NCBI GenBank assembly: GCA_937942965.1
Contig: CALDGN010000226.1
Span: 1-22,626, forward strand
DNA from: an uncultured Acidimicrobiales bacterium
GTDB lineage: Bacteria; Actinomycetota; Acidimicrobiia; Acidimicrobiales; UBA10347
Direction of reading: 5' to 3'
Length of the DNA stretch: 22,626 nucleotides
Part shown: one piece after another, positions 15,670 to 22,092 of the stretch
How the letters are laid out: the number at the start of each line of letters is the position of its first letter
Position numbering within the stretch: position 1 is the first letter of the stretch
Program-made: the position numbers and the translations under genes
The notes under the pieces: generated by a model
What the model was told of the DNA's origin: nothing
The model's input: the letters and a program-made list of their open reading frames with translations, nothing else
The model's database searches: none

Positions 15670-16326
15670 GTGGAGACCCCGGCGCGACTCGATGTGCTCA
15701 AGGCACTCGGCGACAACACTCGCTACGCGATTTACCTTGAGTTGGCTCGTTCGGCCTCGCCCCTCGCAACCGCAGACATCGCCGCGATGCTTGAACTCCA
15801 TGCCAACACCGTGCGCCCGCACCTCGAGCGCATGCGCGACGTTGGGCTACTCGACGTGCGGATCGATGCCCGAGGGACACGCGGCCGGCCGCAGCATCTC
15901 TATTGCCTGGCCCCTGATGCGCCATCGCTTGGGCTGGAGCCACCGGTCTTCCCGACGCTCGCCCGCATGCTGCTCCGCCTCGCCGAAACTGCCGGACTCG
16001 ATGCCGAAGACGCCGCCGAGGCAGGACGCGAACAAGGTGTGATCGAGGCGAACAGCGCCCGCGGCGATGGCGACGTTGAGCGGATGGTCGACCATCTGAT
16101 CAAGTTCGGCTTCGATCCTGAGCTCGTCAGCGACGATCCCGACGACTTCACGGTGTGCTTCACGAACTGCCCGTTCGCCGAACTCGCTCGTGCCAACCCA
16201 GACATCGTGTGCAGCCTGCACCGCGGCCTACTCGAAGGTGTACTCAGCCCAGGTTCGGTGCAGGTCGTTGAGTTTCGCTCGGTCGCAGACCGACGGCCCT
16301 GTCAGGCCGACTTGACCTTCGCCTGA
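15670..16326 (+). CDS. SufR-like iron-sulfur transcriptional regulator (COG2345-type)
   Basis: A 218-residue regulator. The N-terminal winged helix (residues ~5-75) includes ATADIAAMLELHANTVRPHL (33-52) and a basic wing with RGTRGRPQHLY. The C-terminal half carries cysteines C163, C167, C181 and C211 in the family pattern FTNCPFAELA and IVCSLHRGLLEG, which in SufR-type proteins can ligate an iron-sulfur cluster. It should sense cluster or redox status and repress Fe-S assembly genes. Context agrees: mrp is divergent from it, and an A-type carrier and an Fe-S protein lie 1.4-2.5 kb downstream. The start is GTG at 15670, probably leaderless. Its 3' end overlaps the MFS gene tail-to-tail by 25 bp. 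No complete sufBCDS cluster is in the window, so its targets are inferred. Confidence 0.82.
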   Translation: METPARLDVLKALGDNTRYAIYLELARSASPLATADIAAMLELHANTVRPHLERMRDVGLLDVRIDARGTRGRPQHLYCLAPDAPSLGLEPPVFPTLARMLLRLAETAGLDAEDAAEAGREQGVIEANSARGDGDVERMVDHLIKFGFDPELVSDDPDDFTVCFTNCPFAELARANPDIVCSLHRGLLEGVLSPGSVQVVEFRSVADRRPCQADLTFA

Positions 16327-17567
16327 GTCGAGCGAGCGACCGGCGGTGCGCTGTCGCGATCGAACCACCACGCGGCGAAGAAGACCAGCCCACCGGTCAC
16401 GCTGAGCACGGCCGCAACGGCGTAGCTCATGCGATAGCTCGACACATCGTGAAGCCAACCGAGCAGGTACGGCCCGACCGCAACACCAAGACCGGTCACG
16501 ATCAGCTGCGAGACCGAGTAGATCTTGGGGTACTCGGCGACCCCGAAGCGGTCGGCCAGCACGAGCGGTTGCAGCATCAAGAGATTGCCGATCGTGCAAC
16601 CGAAGAGCACGGTGCTCAGCACGAGTGCGGTCCGTGACTCGCCGACGCTCATGAACCCAAGTGAGACGCCCTGCACGATCGAGAGCACTGCGGTCATCAC
16701 GATGAGCCGCACGCGCGACGCCACGACTCCGCCGATCAGGCGAGCAACGACTGAAGCTCCCGCGACCGTCGACACGAGCAGCGTGCCCGTCGATGCGTCA
16801 ACCCGTTCTGAACCGAGTTTGGCGAGCTGGGCGATGCCGCCAACTTGGGCTGCCATTGCGAGCACGAAGCCGACCGTGGCCAGCACGAAGAAGACCGTGC
16901 GCACCGCGTCGGCATAGCTCATGCCACTTCCGCCCTGCGCCTGATCCGCGACCTCGGCCAAACCATCAGGGACTTGCCCGCGGGCCCTCGGATCGGGCCA
17001 CAACGCAAACGACGCAATGCCGATGACGACGATGTAGATGAGTGCCAAGATCGGCGTGGCTGAAGCCATCCCTCGACGCTCGATCAATGCGGCCGCCAAC
17101 ACGGTGAAGGTCAAGCCTCCGACCGAGAGGCCCGTCGACGCGATCGACAAGGCCACAGAGCGCCGAACCTCGAACCACCGGGTCACGAGTGTGGTTGCGG
17201 GCACAAGCCCGCTCAGCCCGAAGCCGACCGCGAAGATCGCATACGAGACGTACAACGTCGGCAAGCTCGTCGACTGGCCAATGAGCCAAAGACCGAGCGC
17301 AGAGACAAGACCACCGGCACCGACGACGATGCGCAGATCGTGTCGCTGAATCACGGGTGCGATCACCCGGCCCGTAACCGCACCGACGATGAAGAACAGC
17401 GAGGTCGCGAGCGAGACCGAGGCAGTGGAGAAGCCCTGCTCTTCGGTAATGGCTTTGAGGTACACGGCCAGGCCATAGAAGCCCAGGCCGGCATTGACCA
17501 TGAGGACGACGAAGACGGCGGCGACGACGAACCAGCCTTCGAAAATTCGCCTGCCGCCTTGCACCAC
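16302..17567 (-). CDS. Major facilitator superfamily transporter
   Basis: A 421-residue protein with about 12 hydrophobic segments arranged as two halves separated by a polar loop (~residues 195-215). GFYGLAVYLKAITEEQGFS (29-47) in the first loop and RWFEVRRSVALSIASTG (about 143-160) at the fourth/fifth helices resemble monocarboxylate/oxalate-formate-type MFS carriers. The substrate is not predictable; an organic anion is a guess. Two consecutive GTG codons could start the protein. TAGGCT (17571-17576) lies 3 nt before the first and 6 nt before the second (17564), so a leaderless start at 17564 is attractive. It converges on the SufR-like gene with a 25-bp overlap of coding ends, so the two mRNAs are complementary there. 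Confidence 0.85.
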   Translation of the reverse strand: MVQGGRRIFEGWFVVAAVFVVLMVNAGLGFYGLAVYLKAITEEQGFSTASVSLATSLFFIVGAVTGRVIAPVIQRHDLRIVVGAGGLVSALGLWLIGQSTSLPTLYVSYAIFAVGFGLSGLVPATTLVTRWFEVRRSVALSIASTGLSVGGLTFTVLAAALIERRGMASATPILALIYIVVIGIASFALWPDPRARGQVPDGLAEVADQAQGGSGMSYADAVRTVFFVLATVGFVLAMAAQVGGIAQLAKLGSERVDASTGTLLVSTVAGASVVARLIGGVVASRVRLIVMTAVLSIVQGVSLGFMSVGESRTALVLSTVLFGCTIGNLLMLQPLVLADRFGVAEYPKIYSVSQLIVTGLGVAVGPYLLGWLHDVSSYRMSYAVAAVLSVTGGLVFFAAWWFDRDSAPPVARSTQAKVKSA

Positions 17568-17570
17568 ATG

Positions 17571-17576
17571 AGCCTA
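17571..17576 (-). promoter_or_regulatory. Candidate leaderless -10 box of the MFS transporter gene
   Basis: On the minus strand TAGGCT is followed by CAT and then two GTG codons. The second GTG (17564) is 6 nt away, which is leaderless spacing. Confidence 0.4.
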
Positions 17577-17617
17577 CGAGACCGTGAGTCCACCGGTCTC
17601 TTTTGGCGTAGTTCTGT

Positions 17618-17631
17618 GATTCGCGCGAATC
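17618..17631. promoter_or_regulatory. 14-bp perfect palindrome GATTCGCGCGAATC
   Basis: A perfect 14-bp inverted repeat without spacer in the 168-bp divergent region between the MFS gene and the A-type carrier gene. It is a plausible binding site for a dimeric regulator of one or both genes; the regulator is unknown. Confidence 0.4.
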
Positions 17632-17646
17632 GACCCTCGGCTCGCA

Positions 17647-17677
17647 TGGACAGGCGGGAATGCAAGCTTGATAGGAT
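17647..17677 (+). promoter_or_regulatory. Candidate promoter of the A-type carrier gene
   Basis: TGGACA (17647-17652) and TAGGAT (17672-17677) are separated by 19 bp, about 57 bp before the start codon. The -10 is typical for actinobacteria; the spacer is longer than ideal. Confidence 0.35.
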
Positions 17678-17734
17678 TCGTTTCAGTCGTTGCACGTAGT
17701 TGCGTGCCGACTCACCTGCAACCCGGAGGCCCTC

Positions 17735-18055
17735 ATGATCACGTTGACTGATAACGCCGTAGCCAAGGTCGGCGCCCTCATCGCCGAAGAAGACGAAGCC
17801 GAGCTCGCGCTTCGCGTTGCTGTCCGTCCTGGCGGTTGCTCTGGCTTCAGCTACGAGATGTTCTTCGACGGCGAGTTCGCCGACGACGACCAGACTCTTG
17901 ATTACTCCGGTGTCAAGGTCGTTGTCGACCCGTCCAGCGCCATGCTGCTCGAGGGTGCGACCCTCGATTACAAGGACGGTCTCCAAGAGACCGGCTTCTC
18001 GATCAACAACCCGAACGCCCAGCGCACGTGCGGCTGCGGCCAGTCGTTTAGCTAA
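17735..18055 (+). CDS. A-type iron-sulfur carrier (IscA/ErpA/HesB family)
   Basis: A 106-residue protein that binds or transfers Fe-S clusters to apo-proteins. The three conserved cysteines are present: C35 in RPGGCSGFSY and C99/C101 in the C-terminal TCGCGQSF. The length matches the family (~105-120). The start is the ATG at 17735, supported by GGAGG at 17725-17729, 5 nt upstream; an in-frame ATG at 17690 would add an unconserved extension. A strong hairpin follows at 18106-18133, so it is probably a single-gene transcript. Its position between a SufR-like regulator and a two-[2Fe-2S] protein fits a role in cluster supply. Which subclass (IscA, SufA or ErpA) cannot be decided. Confidence 0.93.
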   Translation: MITLTDNAVAKVGALIAEEDEAELALRVAVRPGGCSGFSYEMFFDGEFADDDQTLDYSGVKVVVDPSSAMLLEGATLDYKDGLQETGFSINNPNAQRTCGCGQSFS

Positions 18056-18105
18056 CAACTGCGGCGACAACCCGTTCGCCTGGTTCGCCAGACGGCACTA
18101 CGACG

Positions 18106-18133
18106 AGACCGGTTCACCTCAGGTGTCCGGTCT
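18106..18133 (+). terminator. Rho-independent-type terminator after the A-type carrier gene
   Basis: AGACCGG pairs with CCGGTCT (7 bp) and, after a small internal loop, CACC pairs with GGTG around a 3-nt loop. TGTTT follows directly. This is the best terminator-like structure in the window, 50 bp after the stop codon. Confidence 0.7.
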
Positions 18134-18160
18134 TGTTTCGCGTCTGGACGTCACTACGCT
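18133..18160 (+). promoter_or_regulatory. Candidate leaderless promoter of the Fe-S/molybdopterin-type fusion gene
   Basis: TTGTTT (18133-18138), 16 bp, then TACGCT (18155-18160), which is 6 nt before the GTG start at 18167. The -35 overlaps the tail of the preceding terminator, so the two elements are packed together. Confidence 0.5.
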
Positions 18161-18166
18161 CCGGCC

Positions 18167-19714
18167 GTGACCGCTTCGCAGGAGACCCCCACGATCCAGT
18201 TCGAGCTCGATGGTCGCCAGGTCGAGGTCCCTGACGACGGATCGTCGCTGCTTGGCACGCTCCGCGACCGGCTTGGCAGCCGTTCACCCAAAGACGGATG
18301 CAGCCCTCAGGGCCAGTGCGGTTGTTGCACCGTGCTCGTCGACGGTCAGCCTCGCGTCGCATGCGTGACGCCGACCCGTCGCATCAAAGGACGCTCCGTC
18401 ACGACGATCGAGGGTCTCGACCAAAGCGACCAGGACCGCTGGGCGAATGCGTTCTGCGCAACCGGCGCCAGCCAGTGCGGGTTCTGCACACCGGGCATCG
18501 TGGTGCGACTCGCAGGCCTCGAAGCAAAGAAGCCAGACGCCTCGCACGACGATGTCAACAAGGCCCTTGCCGCACACCTCTGTCGATGCACGGGCTGGCA
18601 GACGATCCACGAGGCCTGGGACCTTCGCAACGAGACGGGCGTTGAGCTCCCTGCCAGCGACGCTGCGTCGCAGCGGGCCAAGATCGAAGGCGGCGTCGCA
18701 CAAGCAGCCGGCCCTGAGGTGGCCCTCGGGCGTGGCGGGTTTGCCGATGACGGCGCACCTGACGATGCACTCGTTGCGGTTCGAACCGCCGATGACCGCT
18801 GGGTCGTGGGCGAGACGGTCCACGAGGCACGCGAACGGGCCGGCAAGATCCAAGGGCGTCGAACCACCCTCGAGCCTCGCTATCCGCTCGACCTCCCTGA
18901 AGGCGACTGGGCCGCCACCCTGCAGACAACCTGGACCGAGCCCGGCTACCTCGAGACCGACGCGTCGTGGGCACGCCCCGATGGCGACGCCGCATCGCCA
19001 CTCGCGAACGCCGGCGCCTTCGGAGGCAAGGCTGACTCACCGGTGCAAGAGATCGCTCGCCAACTCGCCGCCGAGCATGGACGGCCGGTTCGGGTGCTGT
19101 TCAGCCGCGAGGACACCGTGCACTTCGGGCCGAAGCGGCCGCCTGTAGCCGGCGGCATGCGCTCCGACGGGACCGGCATCTTGCGCGTCGTGGCGACACC
19201 TGGCATCGATGAACACATCGCCGCCGTCGCCCCCGGGCTCACGGTCGAACACATCGACGTCGCCGATCAACTCGCAACGTCAGCGGCCATCCGGGGCGCT
19301 GGCTGGATCGAAGCGCTGTGCCTGCACACGCTCGCAACCGGTGCGACCCAGCGGGTTGCGATGCCCGACAGTCCCGCTTGGGCCGAGGCCGAAGTCGACG
19401 ACGACACCATTCGAGTTCGTGTCCACGCGGGAGCGATCGGTGATCCGACGACCCTGCGCAGCTATTGCATCGGCGCGGCCCATATGGCCACCAGCCTCGT
19501 TCGATCCGAGGCGCTGACCGTCGACGATGACGGCGTTGTCCAGGACCTCACGATTCGATCGTTCGGCATTCTGCGAGCCGTCGATATGCCGACGGTCGAA
19601 GTCGAACTCGTCGACAGCGACGAACCATCGGTCAACGGAAGCGACCTTGTCTTCGGCGCCGTTGCCGCAGCGACGAGCTTGCATCTCGGCGCGACGCAGT
19701 GGCCACACACCTAG
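18167..19714 (+). CDS. Fusion: two-[2Fe-2S] subunit (CoxS/XdhA type) plus shortened molybdopterin-type domain
   Basis: A 515-residue protein. Residues ~8-155 are a complete small subunit of molybdenum hydroxylases, with the plant-type cluster (C45, C51, C54, C66) and the helical cluster (C104, C107, C139, C141). From ~185 onward there are fragments reminiscent of the large subunit: GRGGFADD (188-195), PGYLETDASWA (259-269), GAFGGK (283-288) and VRVLFSREDTVHFGPKRPP (308-326). This part is only ~330 residues against ~750 in normal large subunits. The C-terminal region that usually carries GxGE with the catalytic glutamate reads PSVNGSDLVFG instead. It may be a specialised electron-transfer protein or a non-hydroxylase descendant; activity as a classic hydroxylase is doubtful. 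The GTG start is probably leaderless. It is followed by ridA. Confidence 0.75.
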   Translation: MTASQETPTIQFELDGRQVEVPDDGSSLLGTLRDRLGSRSPKDGCSPQGQCGCCTVLVDGQPRVACVTPTRRIKGRSVTTIEGLDQSDQDRWANAFCATGASQCGFCTPGIVVRLAGLEAKKPDASHDDVNKALAAHLCRCTGWQTIHEAWDLRNETGVELPASDAASQRAKIEGGVAQAAGPEVALGRGGFADDGAPDDALVAVRTADDRWVVGETVHEARERAGKIQGRRTTLEPRYPLDLPEGDWAATLQTTWTEPGYLETDASWARPDGDAASPLANAGAFGGKADSPVQEIARQLAAEHGRPVRVLFSREDTVHFGPKRPPVAGGMRSDGTGILRVVATPGIDEHIAAVAPGLTVEHIDVADQLATSAAIRGAGWIEALCLHTLATGATQRVAMPDSPAWAEAEVDDDTIRVRVHAGAIGDPTTLRSYCIGAAHMATSLVRSEALTVDDDGVVQDLTIRSFGILRAVDMPTVEVELVDSDEPSVNGSDLVFGAVAAATSLHLGATQWPHT

Positions 19715-19761
19715 CCGGGTCAATCCGCTGCTCACGACCACGTCGCTGCAGCACGGGCCGG

Positions 19762-19767
19762 TAGGCT
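19762..19767 (+). promoter_or_regulatory. Candidate leaderless -10 box of ridA
   Basis: TAGGCT lies 7 nt before the GTG start at 19775, with no Shine-Dalgarno sequence between. No clear -35 is seen. Confidence 0.45.
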
Positions 19768-19774
19768 GCACCTC

Positions 19775-20128
19775 GTGACGAAACCAGTCGGCCCTTACAC
19801 CCCAGTCATGCGCGTTGGCGACTGGGTCATCTGCTCCGGCCAGATCGCCCTTAAGGACGGCGCCCTCAGTGGCGACTCGGTCGGCGCTCAGGTCACCCAG
19901 GCTCTCGCCAACATGGCAGGCCTGCTCGACAGCCAAGGCGCGTCGATGAGCGACGTCGTCAAGACGACGGTGTTCCTGACCGACATGGACGACTACACCG
20001 AAATGAACGACGCCTACATTGCGGCGTTCGGCGACCATCGCCCAACTCGCTCGGCTATCGCCGTAGCTGGCCTTCCGCTCGGCGCACTCGTCGAGATCGA
20101 AGCCTGGGCCAACACCGGAGACAAGTGA
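19775..20128 (+). CDS. ridA: RidA/YjgF-family enamine/imine deaminase
   Basis: A 117-residue cytoplasmic protein that hydrolyses reactive 2-aminoacrylate-type enamines/imines to ketoacids. Family features are GPYTPVMRVGDWVICSGQI (6-24), TTVFLTDMDDY (64-74), and PTRSAIAVAGLPLGALVEIE (90-109). R92 and E107 are 15 residues apart, the same spacing as the R105/E120 pair of E. coli RidA, so the active site is intact. Slightly shorter than the usual ~128 residues. The start is GTG at 19775, probably leaderless. A short membrane-protein gene follows 2 bp after its stop, so the two are probably co-transcribed. The family includes members with other deaminase roles; the exact substrate is not fixed. 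Confidence 0.92.
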   Translation: MTKPVGPYTPVMRVGDWVICSGQIALKDGALSGDSVGAQVTQALANMAGLLDSQGASMSDVVKTTVFLTDMDDYTEMNDAYIAAFGDHRPTRSAIAVAGLPLGALVEIEAWANTGDK

Positions 20129-20130
20129 TC

Positions 20131-20313
20131 ATGGCTGGCTCAATCATCATCATCGTGATCCTCCTACTCGCTCCGATCGGCATCCTGTTGAGCAGCAGCA
20201 TCTTCGCTGCGGTCTTCACCAGCTTGTTGAACCGCGATGTCGCCACGACCCACGACGGCACCGAGCTCGGCGAACTGGCTGAGTCGGGTGTCGCCATTCA
20301 GCTCGACGCGTAA
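20131..20313 (+). CDS. Small single-span membrane protein, unknown function
   Basis: A 60-residue protein that I do not recognise. Residues ~4-30 are strongly hydrophobic (an isoleucine/leucine-rich single membrane helix), followed by a polar, acidic tail of ~25 residues with TTHDGTELGELAESG. I choose the ATG at 20131: GGAG (20117-20120) lies 10 nt upstream inside ridA. The GTG at 20125 overlapping the ridA stop is the alternative and would add two residues. It is coupled to ridA and ends just before a 7-bp stem-loop. Codon use resembles its neighbours, so it is probably real, but there is no homology evidence. Confidence 0.6.
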   Translation: MAGSIIIIVILLLAPIGILLSSSIFAAVFTSLLNRDVATTHDGTELGELAESGVAIQLDA

Positions 20314-20333
20314 CTCAGCGTCACTGCGCTGAG
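20314..20333. terminator. Stem-loop between convergent genes
   Basis: CTCAGCG-TCACTG-CGCTGAG, a perfect 7-bp stem with a 6-nt loop. It begins on the base after the TAA of the small membrane protein and lies 14 bp from the stop of the convergent ABC permease gene. It is well placed as a bidirectional terminator, but there is no T-tract on either side. Confidence 0.5.
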
Positions 20334-20347
20334 GCTTCAGCGCTCGA

Positions 20348-21103
20348 TCAATCGACGTCGTTGCTTGCCAAGGTGCGCGCCGTGAGTGCAACGAAGACGA
20401 CGGCGATCACGAGCGGTATGACGATCGATGCCCACGTCGAACGATCAGCCAACAGGACCTCGATGCGCGTGCCTCGCTGGACATTCGTCATCAAGTAGCT
20501 GCGGATCGAGAGCCGAGCGGGACCATCGCCGAGGCGGGCGATGACGTTCTCCCATAGGGCGAGGTAGGCGAGGCCGAGCCAGAGGCCGAACGAGAACCGC
20601 ACCCCGACGAAGAGGAACGCGCCGCCATAGGCAACCGAGCCGAGCATCGCAGCCAAGGCGAGCGGCCAGGCGAGATCGGGCTGACCAGCCAGCAAGCTTC
20701 CGATCACCAGCGGCGGAACGGTGACGACAACGAGCACCGTGACAACTGCCGCGAATGCAGCGATCGCCAAGTGCCATCGGGCTACGGGCTTGAGCCACAG
20801 ATAGACGAGTAGTCGGTCTTCGACCAGGTTGCCGAGCATCGGGCTGGCCAGCAGCAACGCGGCAAGCGGAACGAACGCAGCAATGCCGTATTCGCCAAGC
20901 GCGAAGAGCGCGGCCGACTCGGGCCCGTCGGAACCGGTCGCCTGGCGAGACAGCGCCGCGGTGAGCAACACGATTGCCGCAAGGCCGCCGAGTGCGAAGA
21001 GTCGGCCCTTGGTGAGTTGACCCCGAAGCAGCAAGCGGTACAGAACCGGGATCGAGCGGCCGGCCTGCACCATTGGCCGGACTGAAGCGTGTGTCGTCGT
21101 CAT
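20348..21103 (-). CDS. ABC-2-type transporter permease
   Basis: A 251-residue membrane protein with about six hydrophobic segments (for example ~35-50, ~75-92, ~105-135, ~150-170, ~215-243). A polar N-terminus of ~25 residues precedes them. The organisation is that of ABC-2 permeases that pair with a separate ATPase; there is no conserved substrate motif. Its ATG overlaps the TGA of the ATPase gene by 4 bp (ATGA), so the two are translationally coupled. It is the last gene of the cluster. Export of a drug, lipid or polysaccharide component is possible; nothing in the sequence decides. Confidence 0.83.
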   Translation of the reverse strand: MTTTHASVRPMVQAGRSIPVLYRLLLRGQLTKGRLFALGGLAAIVLLTAALSRQATGSDGPESAALFALGEYGIAAFVPLAALLLASPMLGNLVEDRLLVYLWLKPVARWHLAIAAFAAVVTVLVVVTVPPLVIGSLLAGQPDLAWPLALAAMLGSVAYGGAFLFVGVRFSFGLWLGLAYLALWENVIARLGDGPARLSIRSYLMTNVQRGTRIEVLLADRSTWASIVIPLVIAVVFVALTARTLASNDVD

Positions 21104-22092
21104 CGGCTCACCAGGTAACGGAAGACGCTCTCGAGATCATCGTCGAGCGGTCGGACTTCGTGGAGTCTCGTGCCGACCTCGACGCACAACGGCGCAAGTG
21201 CACGAGCAAGTTCAGGGGCATCGTTGGTGTCGACCTCGATGGTGTCTCCATCGAGAGTCACGCCTGCGATCTCGGATCGCCGCACGAGGGCCGACGCCAA
21301 CGATCGGGGGCGGTCACAGCGGATCCGCACTCGCTGCGGACGGTCGTCCATCAAGGCACGGATCTCACGGAAGTCGCCCTGGGCGGCGAGGCGACCCTTG
21401 GCGATCACCACGACATTGGAGCCGAATCGCTCGACCTCTTCCAGCACGTGGCTCGACACGATGACCGCTCGCCCTTCGGCGGCGAGATCGTGGAACAGCG
21501 ACACCATGTGGACGCGTTGGCGCGGGTCGAGACCGCTGAGCGGCTCGTCGAGCAGGATGACACGCGGCTCGTGCACAATGGCTTGCGCCAGCTTCACCCG
21601 CTGACGCATGCCCTTGCTGTAGGTCGGCAGGCGACGTTGGTCATCAGGATCGAGCTCGACAAGACCGAGCACCCGTCGAGCTTCGGTCTCCGCCTGTTCG
21701 ACACCCTGCAGTTCGGCAGAAGCTCGCACGAATTCGAGCGCCGTCAGATGGTTGAAGACGGCTTCTTGCTGCGGAGCCAAGCCGATATCGGCGGCGGCCG
21801 ACGGTTCGGTGCGTGGATCGACGCCGAGCACACGCACGGTTCCGCTCGAGGGGCGAGCCAGGCCGCACAACATCCGCAACATCGTGGACTTGCCAGCACC
21901 GTTCGGGCCGAGGAGCGCAGTCACGCCAGGCTGCACCGAGAAGCTGACGTCACTGACAGCGACCAGGTCGCCGAACCACTTTGAGACCCGGTCGACGACA
22001 ACCAACGCATCGGGCGGCGGAGGAGACGCAGGAGCGGAAAGCTCCACTTCGAGACGACCACCAGCAGGCGGCGGCGGGACGGGAGCGGTCAT
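21100..22092 (-). CDS. ABC transporter ATP-binding protein (ABC-2 export type)
   Basis: A 330-residue ATPase. Motifs in order: Walker A GPNGAGKST (62-70), Q-loop APQQ (106-109), signature YSKGMRQR (158-165, a variant of LSGGQ), Walker B VILLDEP (178-184), D-loop SGLD and switch histidine H215 in VSSHVLEE. All are intact, so it should hydrolyse ATP. The start is the ATG at 22092, which overlaps the stop of the upstream permease by 4 bp; a longer frame exists but would run into that gene. A Pro-rich N-terminal tail of ~28 residues precedes the domain. The C-terminal ~90 residues after the ABC core are the extension usual in CcmA/DrrA-like exporters. It is flanked by two permeases with which it forms the transporter. 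Confidence 0.93.
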   Translation of the reverse strand: MTAPVPPPPAGGRLEVELSAPASPPPPDALVVVDRVSKWFGDLVAVSDVSFSVQPGVTALLGPNGAGKSTMLRMLCGLARPSSGTVRVLGVDPRTEPSAAADIGLAPQQEAVFNHLTALEFVRASAELQGVEQAETEARRVLGLVELDPDDQRRLPTYSKGMRQRVKLAQAIVHEPRVILLDEPLSGLDPRQRVHMVSLFHDLAAEGRAVIVSSHVLEEVERFGSNVVVIAKGRLAAQGDFREIRALMDDRPQRVRIRCDRPRSLASALVRRSEIAGVTLDGDTIEVDTNDAPELARALAPLCVEVGTRLHEVRPLDDDLESVFRYLVSR

